DNA of 64,000 nt from Cyprinodon diabolis (taxonomy: Eukaryota > Chordata > Actinopteri > Cyprinodontiformes > Cyprinodontidae), in NCBI GenBank assembly GCA_030533445.1, contig CM060081.1:22738611-22802610 (forward strand), in the 5' to 3' direction. Positions 37,608-49,647 of this stretch are shown one piece after another (position 1 is the stretch's first letter; each line of letters starts with the position of its first letter). The notes below the pieces were generated by a model. The model had not been told where the DNA came from and ran no database searches. It saw nothing but the letters and a program-made list of their open reading frames with translations. Both the position numbers and the translations under genes were made by a program.

Positions 37608-39101
37608 TCAGGTTTGGCTTCTTGGGCAGGCAGGCAGGTAGCAGGCTAAGCTCATCCAGAGCTTTAGACTTAGACAGGTTCCTGTGAGCAAGAAGACAGA
37701 GGCAGGTTTTCTCTGGGACACATGAAAGGTGGGGTGGATGCGAAGGGATGGTGGCAGGTGCAGGTGGACAGCAGAGGGGTTAATAATCTGAGCAATTTTG
37801 TATGGACCGATGAATCGAGGTGAGAGCTTCTTTGACATGGCCTTGAGAGGAATATCATGGGTTGATAACCATACCTCTTGCCCAGGGGTATAGTCAGGGG
37901 CAGGACGTCGTTTTGAGTTGGCGAATCTCTTAGATGATGCAGAAGAGCGGTTGAGAGTGGTGATAGTGTCTCTCCAGATGCGTTGACAGCGGCGAATGTG
38001 GTGGTGGACTGATCTGACCGTTATCTCTCTCTCGTCTGCAGGGAAGAGTGGAGGCTGATAACCTATGGATACTTGGAAAGGGGATAAACCGGTAGAAGCA
38101 GATCTCTGGGAATTATGTGCGTACTCGATCCATGTAGAAAACTGACTCCAATCAGTCGGATTGTTAGATGTTAAACAGCGGAGAGTGGACTCAAGTTGTT
38201 GGTTCATCCTCTCCGTCTGTCCATTAGTCTGAGGGTGGTAACCAGAGGTGAGGGAGGATTTGCAATTCAAAGCAGAACAGAAAGCTTTCCAGACCTGTGA
38301 TATGAACTGGGGACCACGATCTGAGAGGATCTCTTGAGGAATCCCATGGAGACGGAAGACATGTTTCACGAGCAGTTGGGCAGTCTGGAATGCAGTGGGT
38401 AGTTTCCTGAGGGGAATTAAGTGACAGGCCTTGGAGAAACGGTCTACAAGGGTTAGGATAGTGGACATACCTCTGGAGACTGGAAGACCGGTAACAAAAT
38501 CAATAGCAATGTGGGACCATGGACAGGTAGGAACAGGCAGAGGACGCAGCAGCCCAGAAGGTGGTTGGTGACTGGTCTTGTTTCTGGCGCAGATAGGACA
38601 AGTCAGAACATACTCCTTTACGTATTTGTGGAGAGATGGCCACCAAAAACGTCTTGTGATGAGAGCAATGGTTCTGCTAACTCCAGGATGGGCAGAGAAT
38701 TTTACTGCGTGCATCCAATGGATGAGGCGGGATCTGAGGGAAGATGGGACATTAGTTTTGTTTGGAGGACTGTTACCTGGGTCAGGTTCAGAGGCCAGGG
38801 CTAGGTTGATAAGATCAGTGATCTCCCAGGAAACGGCTCCAACCGTGCATGAGGCAGGAAGAACAGGCTCGGGTGTCTCAGGTTGATCAGTGGAGTACAG
38901 ACGAGAGAGAGAGTCGGGCTTGACGTTCTTGGAACCAGGTCTGTAAGAGATGATGAGATTGAAGCGAGAAAAGAACAAAGACCACCTGGAATGACGTGGG
39001 TTGGATCTTTTGGCTGATTGAAGATAAGCCAGGTTTTTGTGGTCTGTCCAAACCAATACTGGATGCTCGGCTCCCTTGAGCCAATGTCTCCATTCTTCCA
39101 A
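37608..39101 (-). pseudogene. Gypsy RNase H C-terminal part and integrase
   Basis: This 497-codon open frame starts inside RNase H ([14 protein letters not shown]). It then contains the integrase zinc finger (H...H...CPICARNK, near residues 135-170) and the catalytic core with D ([11 protein letters not shown]), D ([10 protein letters not shown]) and E ([12 protein letters not shown]). The C-terminal beta domain ([21 protein letters not shown]) ends in a short non-homologous tail. All three DDE acids are present. It is open but lacks its upstream parts in frame. Confidence 0.88.
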
Positions 39102-39115
39102 GGCGAGTTTTATGG

Positions 39116-39499
39116 CTAGAAGTTCTCTGTCTCCGACATCATAATTTTGTTCTGCCAGAGAGAGTCTGCATGAGAAGAATGCACAGGGGTGAGTCTTTTG
39201 GTCGGAGTCTGACTGTTGTGATAATACAGCTCCAACACCGGAGTCAGAGCGTCCACCTCTAAGACGAACTGCTTAGAGGGATCAGGCTGGATCAGGATGG
39301 GTGCGCTAGAAAACCGATTCTTCAGTTTGTTAAAAGCATTTTCGGCTTCAGGTGTCCATTGAAAAGTCTTCTTCACAGAAGTCAGGGCTGTAAGGGGTAG
39401 AGCTGTCTGACTATAATTTCTTATGAAGCGTCTGTAGAAATTTGCAAACCCCAGGAACCTTTGAAGCTGCTTACGGTTTTCAGGTGTCGGCCAGTCCAA
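39116..39499 (-). pseudogene. Gypsy reverse transcriptase thumb/connection fragment, frameshifted
   Basis: [19 protein letters not shown] and [18 protein letters not shown] are the conserved connection between reverse transcriptase and RNase H. After EVDA (about 39255) the frame departs from homology, and RNase H resumes in another frame, showing a small indel. The ORF ends before the integrase frame at 39101. Confidence 0.82.
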
Positions 39500-39511
39500 A
39501 ACTGCCTTAAT

Positions 39512-39905
39512 CTAGTCTTCGGATGGCTTCACCTGCCCGCCCTCGAAAACAAACCCTAGAAAAGTGACAGATTGTTGGTGAAATTCACATTTTTCAGCTT
39601 TCACAAAGAGTTTGTTTTCCAGCAGTCTCTGAAGGACCAGACGGACATGTTTCTTGTGGTCAGAGAGGTTCTTGGAGTAGATCAAAATATCATCAATGTA
39701 TACAAAAACAAAAACATTCAAAAAATCTCTGAGGACGTCGTTGACAAGAGCTTGAAAACAGGCAGGAGCGTTAGTAAGACCAAAAGGCATGACCAAGTAT
39801 TCAAATTGGCCTATGGGGGTCTTAAAAGCTGTCTTCCATTCATCCCCCTCTCTTATCCTAAGGAGATGATAGGCGTTTCTTAAATCGAGTTTGGTGAACA
39901 CTGTT
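39512..39905 (-). pseudogene. Gypsy reverse transcriptase palm fragment, interrupted by a stop
   Basis: The fragment contains [36 protein letters not shown] and the active-site [11 protein letters not shown] box, with both catalytic aspartates. It ends at an in-frame TAG (about 39512) right after KPSED; the homologous sequence continues past the stop in the same frame, so this is a nonsense mutation. Upstream homology stops near 39905. Confidence 0.85.
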
Positions 39906-40860
39906 GCAGGTTTGTAACCCATGCTCACCCCATCCCAGAAGTTCTCTCTTCTTTCTCACAGTCTCCTCTATCCTGATCCCATAGGTAAATAAGGATGGTG
40001 AAATGGTTATTACTTGTGGATTGGTATTATTACTACTATTATTATCATCCAATGACAATTCTCTAATGTGATTGACCTCAGCTCCTATTGTCATGGAGCA
40101 CTATTATCCATCTATCCATGTATAAAGTGAAAAGACGACTTAATTTTAGACAAACTAGTTGACAAGTAGCATCTTTCTTTTAGAGCTGGAATGTATCTCC
40201 TTCTCATAGGAGTGTAAGCTATTTTCTCTTTATCAAACAGGCAGAACTTGTTTTATTAATTACATGGCTCTGAATGCTGTTAGCTGAAGGCCAGAGCTAG
40301 CTAACTGTTACTGCAAGCAGTGATGATTAATAATTTGAAAATCCTTGGTATGTCCTCACTGAATGTTTTTATTGCTTGCCTGCTGCAGATGCAGGTGGAA
40401 GGAAAAACTCTGGACTAGATTTCTAGAGATATGGGGGTATTCTGCATGAACAACTGGAATTAATTCACTGATGGGGCTCTTTACCTTAAACTATGAAGTT
40501 ATGCGAAAATTATTTACACTATACAGCAGATAAAGTAAGTATTGAACACAGATCAATTTTTCTAAGTAAATATATTGCTAGAGGTGACTATTGAGATTTT
40601 CACCAGATATCGGGAACAATCCATGCAATCCACACATAAAAAGAAATCAAATCACAGATGTCCAGAAATTAAGTTATGTGTAATAATTTGGATTGGAACA
40701 GGGAAAAGTATTAAACACCTGAAGAAAGGGAGGTGCAAAAACTCATGGAAAGCCAAGACACCAGTCAAAATCTCTCAGTAATTAGAAAGCAATCCTGCGC
40801 ATTGTCAGTGCAAAGGGACACTATAAAAAGGCACCTCTGGTATTACACAGGAATATCATG

Positions 40861-41829
40861 ATGGGTAAAAGTAAAGAGCTTTCTCAAGACCTTCACAACC
40901 TTAATGATGGCCTTGGTTACAGAAGGATTTTTAAAGTTCTGAATGTTCCAGTGAGCACTGTTGGGGCCATAATCCGAAAGTGGAAAAAACATAATTTGAC
41001 CATAAATCGATCACGATCTGGTGCTGTTCACAAGATTTCTGACAGAGGAGGGAAAATAATCCTCAGACGAGTTGTTTAAGAGCCAAAGACCACTTGCGGA
41101 GAGCTTCAGAAAGACCTGGAATTAGCAGGTACAATTGTTTCTAAGAAAACAATAAGTAATGCACTCAACCGCCATGACCTATATGCAAGCACGCTTACCA
41201 CAAAAGACTCCATTGCTGAAGAAAAAGCATGTTGAAGCTTATTTAAGGTTTGCTGCACAACATTTAGACAACCCTGTACTAGGAGTTTATAGTCTGGTCA
41301 GATGAAACCAAAATGTAACTCTTTGGATGCCATAATACACATCATGTTTGGAGGTCAAATGGCACTGCAGATCACCCCAAAATCACACCATACCAACAGT
41401 GAGGTTTGGAGGTGGGAACGTCATGATGTGGGGCTGTTTTTCAGCATATGGTACTGAAAAAACTGGAAAAATTTACAAAAAAAAGTCTTGATAAAGATCT
41501 GTTGCCATCTACCAAGATGATGAAAATGAAATGTGGGTGGACATTTCAGTAATACAATGACCCCCAACATACAACCAAGAAAACTCTCTACTGGTTTCAG
41601 AGAAAGAAAATTAAATTGCTAGAATGGCCCAGCCAATCACCTGACTTGAATCCAATAGAAAATTTATGGAAAGAACTAAAGATCAGAGTTTATTTAAGAG
41701 GCCCACTAAACCTTCAAGATTTGAAGACTGTTTGTGAGGAAACATGGGCCAAAAGCACACCCAGGCAATGCGTGCAACTAATTTCTCCATACAGGAGGCA
41801 TCTTGAAGCTTTTCTTGCCAATAAAGGCA
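40861..41829 (+). pseudogene. Tc1-like transposase, degenerate
   Basis: The N-terminal piece (MGKSKELSQDLHNLN...YRRIFKVLNVPVSTV, IIRKWKKHNLTINRSRSG) is a paired-type DNA-binding domain. The C-terminal piece (LEWPSQSPDLNPIENLWKEL...YRRHLEAFLANKGM) carries the SPDLNPIEN box with the last catalytic Glu. Several frameshifts and stops lie between (41080-41615), so it is inactive. The last codons run into the solo LTR, which replaces the natural end. Confidence 0.85.
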
Positions 41830-42668
41830 TGTTAGCAGGCGACCTCTCGGCTGGATTTTCAGTGAGAAAATGAACTTGTCAGGCAGAGTGAAGTTGAGGC
41901 ATCAACAGGTTTATTTGGCTCCACAGCATTCAGTCTCCATCAAACACACAATCTCTAGCTTAAATAGACACAGCTGATGGACTAAACCATTTACAAAGAA
42001 AAATTAACTCCTCACTTCCATCTAACAAATACACATTTAAATCAAATATCTACAAACATACACTTAAGGTTATTTTTTTAATAAACATTTTCTGATTTAA
42101 CTTGCACCCAAACACTATAGAAATCCCACAAACTATGTGCACAACTCCCCCTGTATTTTCCATGGCCTCTCCCAGAACCTATAAATGGTGTCTGGACCCC
42201 GGGGAAGCATTTGTCCAAACACCCTGGAGAGGACACAGAAAAAGACAGGTAAGTCACTTTCTCAGCACCACAACACTTCTTTTGCACTTACTTCTAACAG
42301 ACTTTACACTGACATTTGCTGAAGTTTCTAAACAGTAACCCTTGCTTGCTCTAAACATCAATCCTCTTTTCCACAGACAACCACCCCAATTGATAATGGA
42401 GAGCAGCTGTGGAGAGCCTTGAACAAAAGGCTACATGCTAACCATTAAAACACCCAACAAATATTCAATAAATATTTTAAAAACCTTGTGTGCAAACTGT
42501 TCTTTATGTGCAAATCTATGCTTAAAGTGCAGTGCCTAATAAAGTGTCCTAGTGCTAAGCAAGCTGATTTTTAATAAAGTGCAAAGGGCCCTTTAAAGTG
42601 CTACAAGCTATTTACATAAAAACAATATACATAAAAATAGTCCCAGTAATGAAGACCTCTTCATTACA
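41830..42668 (-). mobile_element. Solo LTR inserted in the Tc1 element, 5-bp target duplication
   Basis: The insert starts TG (41830) and ends CA (42668) and is flanked by direct repeats AGGCA (41825-41829 and 42669-42673), the signature of LTR integration. At 839 bp with no coding, it fits a solo LTR left by recombination between two LTRs. TTTATT at about 41911 is an AATAAA on the minus strand, suggesting that orientation. The retroelement family was not identified. Confidence 0.8.
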
Positions 42669-42905
42669 AGGCATTTGTACAAAGTATTATATACATATCA
42701 GTAACTGTGTTCAATACTTTTTCTTTGTCCATTTCACTTTATTACACTTAACTTAATTTCTGGTCATCTATAGTTTAAATTCTCTGTATGTGTTGATTGC
42801 ATGGGTTGTTACGGACGTCTGGTGAAAATGTCATGTCAATACCACCTGTAGAAACATATTAACTGTGAGAAATGATGGTGTGTTCAATACTTATTTATGT
42901 AATTA

Positions 42906-44649
42906 GGTTAGATAAACAAAATCCCACCATATTATTTGGGGGCAATTGAGAACATTTTGGAGAGGATTCAGCACCCTAAAATAGGCCTACAGTGACACCA
43001 CTGCTGAAAAATAATTTTATATGTGCAGTTTGTAATAGAAAATTATCTTGATTTTTGACATCTTTCACAGCAAATCTAAATTGAGTCTTAGAACTCAGCT
43101 CTACTTCCTTTTTAAACTTTAATTTTATTTCAATATATATAAATTGCTCAGCATACATTCATCAACAACAGGTAGAGTCTAATTAGTAAACACCTGTCAG
43201 GGAGATAGTCAGCATGTCTCTGTTTTACATGTGAGCATAAAAGAGCAACAAAAGAGGATGACTGGTGCGATAAATATTTCCATGTTTTTGGGCGATTTTT
43301 CTAGAAAAAAAAATAGGCTGATTTCTGTTTAATAACTTTAAGTAACTACTTAAGCCTATAGCTAACCTCTGCTTAGAGATTACTTTATACTAATGTCTTA
43401 GTAAGTTTTGAAGCTTAATTTTTTTTTTTTATATACATTAGCTGCTTAAAAGAATACATTTCCCTTGCTGTTTGACATTAAATCTGATAAAGGTTTTTCT
43501 GGTTTTCATCAGTTAGGATAACCAAATTCATTATTTTCATAAATACCAGAATAATTTGAGATAATTGGAGATATATTTTTCCAGACATTTTTGTTAAACA
43601 CATTACTGTGCCTTTAAACAATGTGTGAACTCTTAGAAGATGACCCCACAGCTCTGCAAATTTCTCATAGATTAATTGACATTCTAAACAATTATGTAAA
43701 GACACTGCTTCCATGTGTAACATCAAGAAATCACCCAAACTGTCCAAGGGAGAACTGATGAATTGGTTGATGATTAAACTCCGAATACCAACTGTTTTTT
43801 ATGACTTTGTTGCAGCTTAGTTAATGCAATTCTAACTCACAACATTGTCATACAGTTGTTTGCGACTTCCTGTTATAAATTTATTTAATCTCCTATTCTG
43901 GATTACTTCTGTACTTCTTTTGGCCCATTTCATTTTGTTTTGCTTGATAAAGATTTACAATCCTGTTCATGCATTGCAGAACAAGTTTTAGTCTACAACC
44001 TTGAGTGTAAAATTTATCATTCAATATGAATTTGCACCTGAAAACAAATAAAACATTAATTCTACTGACATGTTTTTATGGTAATTTTATTTTCAGAGCT
44101 ACATTCGCCTTCACCTCTCCTCAAAGCAAAAGGTAGGAAAGTAATATTTTTGTGAATGAATTGTGTGAGCAACAGATAAATACACACAGCCTTAAAGCAG
44201 ATAATTTATATTTTTTAAATCTGCGAAGGCGCTACAATAAAAGTAAATCCATTGAGGGGAAACAAGTCTATTTATGACATATCTAAACATGACAACCAAA
44301 CAAAAACTAAAACAGATGATCTGTGATCTGATCATCACAAATTGCATCCTTGTCTCTTACCCTCTAAAGGAAAGCTAAGCTGATGGCACAGTTTTCTAAC
44401 TTAACATGTACGGTATTTTGGCATTTAGAAATCTGCTAAGCTAGTCTAAACATGGTGAATTACAGGCAATTTTGTCAAACATCAAGCTTGTTGCACAAGC
44501 CTCTCTTGGTTTTTCATAGTTTGTTAGCTGATAATCCAGCAGGAACAATTATATTATCAACTAAACATACGTGAAATACCATTCAATTTAGCGATAACTG
44601 ATAACAGCACTCTTATGGTGTTAGCATGGTGAAAGGCCTGTTTTGTGAT
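42906..44649. other. AT-rich DNA, nothing recognised
   Basis: No exon, RNA gene or clear repeat was found on either strand. Confidence 0.5.
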
Positions 44650-44910
44650 TTTTCAAGTCAGGAGACTTGACCAAAGCACTTTACATTAATCTCTTAAATT
44701 AACATTTAGTCATTCATCCAATCAAACACTCAAGCCACATTGTAGCCACAGCTGCCCTGGGCCTCACTAACAGAAGTGAGGCTGCTGTACACTGGCGCCA
44801 CTGGGCCCTCTCACCACCATCAGTAGATAATACAGGTGAAGTGTCGGGGCTTGAACCGTCAACTTATCAGTTGCAGGGTAAAGTCCTGCCTCTGATTCCA
44901 CTGTCACCCA
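44650..44910 (-). mobile_element. tRNA-derived SINE
   Basis: On the minus strand the head contains a pol III B-box-like GGTTCAAGCCCC (44857-44846). The body contains GGGCAGCTGTGGCTACAATG (about 44765-44740), and the tail carries TGGATGAATGACTAAATG followed by AAAGTGCTTTGGTCAAG. This order matches a common fish SINE that ends near '...TAAAGCGCTTTGG'. A clean A-box and target duplications were not resolved. Confidence 0.65.
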
Positions 44911-46640
44911 CAGCATATGTGCGGTGGGTAAAGGTGCGAACACAGGAATGCGGAGGGAAAAAAAAGTACTGCAAATACAAAAATAAGACAAAGGAAGAAC
45001 AAACAAAAAAGAGAAGTTCTGCAAATAGAGCAAATGTAAAGCAGATTTTTGTCTATTTTTCAGCTTTTGCAAGACAGAAAAGCTATTTATCCTTTATTTG
45101 TTTACAATGGATTTTGTGGATTGAAGTACAGCCAACTATGTGGCTGCCTTAAATGTTCAGGTGTTCAGGAAGGCATTTGTATAGCAACATGAGATTAAAT
45201 TAGAGTATTGTGGGGTGATTCATACAATATTTTGCATCGCAAGGATGTTTTTTTTCTCTAGCAGTGTTACATATGTATCGAAGACATCTGAGAAATATGT
45301 TACTTACAGGCATGGACATGTAATGAAATTAGCTCCAGGTCATTTACTTTGTTTGCCAATTTGATGAAATATTTCCAAAGTGGAAATAAAAAGATCTCCT
45401 GATGCAGATTGGTTCCCTTCAGTAACCAATAAGGTAATTATGACACAAACAAAACAGTTTTTTGTCATGCAGTTATGACTTTCTTTGTATATCTGCATCA
45501 GCTCAGCAACTCTTAGTTAAAAACAAAATGCTGTAAAGTGGACCCAGTTGGACAGGTTACATTACCTTTGAAAAGAGTAATAACATGTTTTTCTTAAATC
45601 TGTTAACTTTATCATTGTTTTCTATCAATGCCTCTAAAGCTGTCTGGAGTCTTTTAGCAACACATAGCAAAGCAATCTGACCAAAAGGCAGATGACACAG
45701 ATATATTAAAATTTCCTCCTCTCTCACCTGTCGACTTTCTCTTTCTCTCCACAACAACCCCCACAACACCTCGTCCTGTCTGTCTTTCTGTTACCTTGGA
45801 GTCTGGCCGTCATGCTCTCGTGGCTCCACTTTAAAGGTTACGCTGTGTACCCACCGTCACCACCTGTCATTCCCCTTCGACCGCACAACACACACATACG
45901 CACACCCATTGTCTCATCACTCTTAGGTTGTGTCAGTGAAATACTGCCCAAAGAATCACTGACCTAGCAATACAAAGGAACACTAAGGGAGAGTAATGCT
46001 GGAAGGCCTTGTTAAAAGCTCTGGTCATGGAGCAGGTGAAAGCTCAGTACTGTTCTGTCAGTCTGTGCAGTATTGAAACCAGGATATGCTGAATCATAAT
46101 GAGCAGAACTGATCAAAGGGTAATAAAATTTGATTATGACAATGTCTTAGCCGAATGTAATCCAGATTTTTTTCAGTGGGGCACTGTAAAATCGACAATG
46201 AATACCCAGCACATGAAATAAGTGAAAACATATCACATATCAACTTTTTTCTCAGTTTCTATATCTCTTAAAGATCAACGATAAAGAGAATAAGTATCCA
46301 ACTCACATACAGAATTTTGTAAAAAGGGCTATAGTGTGAGAAATGATTTTTTTTAGACGTATAACTTTTTAACTTTTAATTCCTAAAATGTTATTTCATC
46401 ATCAAATAATATATATAAATGTTACTTGTGGTCATTGGGCACTGTTGCAACAATCTTCAACAATAGCTTTCTCTAATTTTCAGCTCCACCCACATCTCCA
46501 AAAAAAGTCGTTATGATTTTTCTCCTTACAATGAATCACTGTGATGCCCTAATTATGCCATCACCTAAGCGTTGACACATCCGAGAGGTCATAAAAGCCC
46601 CTAAAACAAGATCAAAGACCTAAAGGGCTCACGAGAAGGG
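44911..46640. other. AT-rich DNA, nothing recognised
   Basis: No coding or classified repeat found. A pyrimidine-rich, CA-containing stretch lies at about 45720-45920. Confidence 0.5.
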
Positions 46641-46652
46641 TCTGGCTGCAGA

Positions 46653-46772
46653 CCTGCACTGTGAGGACCCAGAGCAGCACTGTTAAGACCCAGAGCTGCA
46701 CTGTCAGGACCCAGAGCTGCACTGTCAGGACCCAGAGCTGCACTGTCAGGACTCGGAGGGGCAATGTTAGTA
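46653..46772 (+). repeat. 21-bp tandem repeat, about 5-6 copies
   Basis: The unit is approximately GACCCAGAGCTGCACTGTCAG, repeated head to tail, with two inner copies identical and the outer ones diverged. The array is GC-rich in an AT-rich region. It opens a continuous but repetitive frame on both strands, which is not evidence of a gene. Confidence 0.9.
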
Positions 46773-47149
46773 CCCTGGCTTCAGGCCTGCACTGTGGAGT
46801 GTCCTGCACTGTGAGAACTGGAAGTTTATTCAAAGAATTTCAAAGTACAAGCAGTCTTTTTAAAGTAAACGTTAGCATCGATAAACTCCCTGTGAAGCTA
46901 GCTTCCTTTCACAAACAAGTGTTGTTATGCTGGAAACGTATTTACATGCACAGTTTTACTCCATTTGGTCTATAAGACATTTTCTAAACGACAATGGAGG
47001 TTGGTTGTCCTATAAGGATTTTGGCTTACTGTATAATTTAAACTGCTTCTATGCTCAGTTTCATACTGTCACAAAATCTAATCTGGCAGCAAACATGTGC
47101 TGTGCGCTATTCCCGAAGGCTTCAGATACAACTTCCGTAATGAACCTCC

Positions 47150-47250
47150 AGTCCTGACGGTGCAGGAGGCCCCATTTTGCAGGTCTGCAATGAAGGGTCC
47201 TGACAGTGCAGGTCTGGGTCCTGACAGTTCAGGTCTAACCCCAGACTGTC
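47150..47250 (-). repeat. Inverted counterpart of the 21-bp repeat
   Basis: GGGTCCTGACAGTGCAGGTC and GGGTCCTGACAGTTCAGGTC are the reverse complement of the unit at 46.65-46.77 kb. The two clusters face each other across about 400 bp, suggesting subterminal repeats of one non-autonomous DNA transposon (about 46.62-47.26 kb). Confidence 0.6.
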
Positions 47251-47259
47251 TTGGGGCTT

Positions 47260-49640
47260 ACATGCTTCTGTTAAGGTTAATGCTCATGCTTCAACCATAA
47301 GAAGAAAAAAAACATTAGATGACTTGGCAGGAGAAGAACAGTACAGTAAGCAGGAAACATAATAGGGAACATCAGGTCCTGCAACAGAATAATTAAACAG
47401 AGTACAGCAAGAAGTCAAGGGGTTAAATATAGTAGTGTGAAGAGAGATGACAAAAAAAGCAGATGAGCTAATCAGAGAAAATTAGCTGAGGTAAAGAAAA
47501 AGGCAAAAAAAAAATATAAAAGAAGAATACTAATTAGACATACAGTATATTGAGAACAATACGAGAAAATAACCCTGAAACCTAAGTTTCAAGAATGAAT
47601 TATCCAGAAAACATCTCACAAATAATAATAACTAAATATTGTAAGAATGGAATGACATAAAAAAACATAAAGCAAATGGTTAGAACACAGATAAAATGAA
47701 AACAATACCCTGATTTCCTGGGATCATAACAGTATGGCATTCATAGTGTTTGTGGGTGTGTGTAATCTTGTAAAGCTGCACTCCAGGGAAACTGAAACAT
47801 GAAATGAACAAAACCTTCTGGAACAAATCTGTAATTAGGAAGTGATTGACATTTTGAACAGAATGAAATAAGGTTAATCTGATCTCACACACTCCGTACT
47901 TTAGAAAAAGTGTAAAATCCAAGAAACAGATGCAGCTGCTCGTCCTAATATTTGTACAATGTTTTCAGCATCTTTAATAAAAAACAACAACAACACAAAG
48001 CTGTGTCTTCTCACTTTTCCTCTCATCCTTCTACCCCCTTCTGTTTCTCCTTCAGTCCTCCTCTCTGTGGGCCATACGTGGAGCGTTCATGCGCTCTGAC
48101 GACATGCACCACCGAATTCTCAACATCTTGTCTCTTCACGCCAATTACACATACACTCACAACCATACACACATATACACATTCAAAATACCCAGTGCAC
48201 TCTTTCAAACTGAACAGTGTAATATATCTCTAATATATCCCTAAAGTTGTACATAAGTATAAAAAAAATATTTTGTGATTCAAAATGATGGAAAAAAATG
48301 CATACCAAAACATGGCTGTATCAAGCAAGTATTGGAAGAGAAACATAAAGAACAGATTAAGATTTGATGGGAGTGAGCAGGTGGTCCGAGAGGCCAGGGA
48401 ATGGATCGGTCATTGACCCCACCCCACAACTGTGAAAGGATAAGGGTTAATTAACTGCAGACTTTAATCGTCTCTGATGAATGATTCATAGTTTGCAGGT
48501 CTATGACTAATATTTAAAACACACAGACGCAGGCAGAGCAGATATGAATTATTCAGATGCAATGATACCAGGCACTACGTTTCACTCACAGTGAGGAACG
48601 ATGGCTGCGTTTCAGCCTCTCAGCATTTGTGAGCTGAGTAAAATTATAAGATTACAGTTTTTTTTTTAAATATTCTCTAAAATAAAGCAGATATGCTTCG
48701 CTTTCATTATTCAGTAGAGAAAAAGACAAAGGGAACTGAAGCAACAGACAAAATGAAGGCCTGACTCTGTACAAAAAAAAAGGAAAAAAAAGTATAAATC
48801 CCCAGAAAAAAGAGAGGGAGTGAATTTGGTCAGCTGAGATTTACTGTCTTGCCTGTGAGGTTGCAGAGAAAAAGTCACAGCCAAGAAGCCTCAATATATT
48901 TTAAATCCTGTCTTGTTCGTTTCTCCTCCATCAACTGCGCCCTGCCTCGACAGTTTAAATAGACGTGCATTAAAGAAGGGAAGTTTCATATGCCTTTATA
49001 TTCTTGAGCATTACACTAAACTTTTTCTTTGATTTATAAGTGACAGGACTTACCTTTAAAACCATAGATCTAAAAATAACATGCCTGTTGATTTAGTAGC
49101 TATTTTGACTTTTTGATCTACAAGCTTTATAGTCTCAGTTCATGAACAATTTTTGGACTGGATAAGCATAAAATTACTAGTATTTGTACAATGTCATTTT
49201 TTTCCTCATCAATTACTTTACATTCACGATCTATTATGTATTTTATTGTTCTTTTTGGCCTAATCAACTGTGTAGTCATCAACAATGGGCATTTATTAAG
49301 TCAGCCAACGAAACTAGCGGGGAAAACAAGATTGTGTCTAAAAAAAGAGGGAAACCAGGTTGTGTTAAAACTTTCCTCAGAAAAACTTACCAAAGGTTAA
49401 ATTGCTTCCAATTCGAGCCTGTTTTGCTGTTGCCATGACCACGACGACTGAGAATTTGTACTGACATATAAAACCTAATATTATCTACATGTTTCCAACT
49501 TAACAAATGTATCTTTAAATAATACAATTTTTTTTCAATAAAATGTTTTACATACAGTACAGCACACTATTGTTTACATTTAGTCCAGGAGGTATTTTCT
49601 TTAGCTTTTTAAACTAACTTGACAGAAATATTTATCTTAT
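47260..49640. other. AT-rich DNA, mostly unclassified
   Basis: No exon was recognised. CA/CT-rich simple sequence occurs near 48.0-48.2 kb. The segment 48370-48650 is listed separately as a possible regulatory element. Confidence 0.5.
48370..48650. promoter_or_regulatory. Candidate conserved non-coding element
   Basis: This is unique-looking, moderately GC-balanced sequence with GGTCATTGACC (an inverted nuclear-receptor half-site pair, about 48407-48417), GGGTTAATTAACTGCAG, GATGAATGATTCATAG and TATGAATTATTCAGATG. There is no frame and no repeat signature. Regulatory function is a guess from motif density. Confidence 0.2.
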
Positions 49641-49647
49641 GTATATC

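Larger units (their letters stand above)
37216..39905 (-). mobile_element. Ty3/gypsy LTR retrotransposon, 5'-truncated and inactive
   Basis: Reading on the minus strand, 39905 to 37608 encodes the 3' part of a gypsy pol: reverse transcriptase, RNase H and integrase. It is followed by a 3' LTR-like sequence ending near 37216 (TGTCATGATTGG as the outer edge on the plus strand). The reverse transcriptase begins abruptly at A-T-V-F-T-K-L-D-L near 39905. The N-terminal half, protease, gag and 5' LTR are absent, so the copy is truncated. One in-frame stop and at least one frameshift interrupt it. LTR elements of this kind are widespread in fish genomes. Confidence 0.9.
40524..42905 (+). mobile_element. 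Tc1-like transposon, split by a solo LTR
   Basis: The left terminus is TACAGCAGATAAAGTAAGT followed by ATTGAACAC (from 40524). Its inverse GTGTTCAATACTTATTT lies at 42879-42895, with a second subterminal copy at 42708. Between them is a broken transposase gene. The sequence is interrupted at 41830-42668 by an unrelated 839-bp insert; Tc1 sequence resumes immediately after it (GTACAAAGTATTATATACAT...). Confidence 0.85.

Noticed and set aside
37670..38886. Additional plus- and minus-strand open frames across the gypsy integrase
   Set aside because: They are antisense or out-of-frame shadows of the integrase, with no motifs of their own.
46612..46975. Repetitive protein-like frames around the 21-bp tandem array
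   Set aside because: A 21-bp unit is a multiple of three, so frames stay open by arithmetic; there is no start context or splice evidence.
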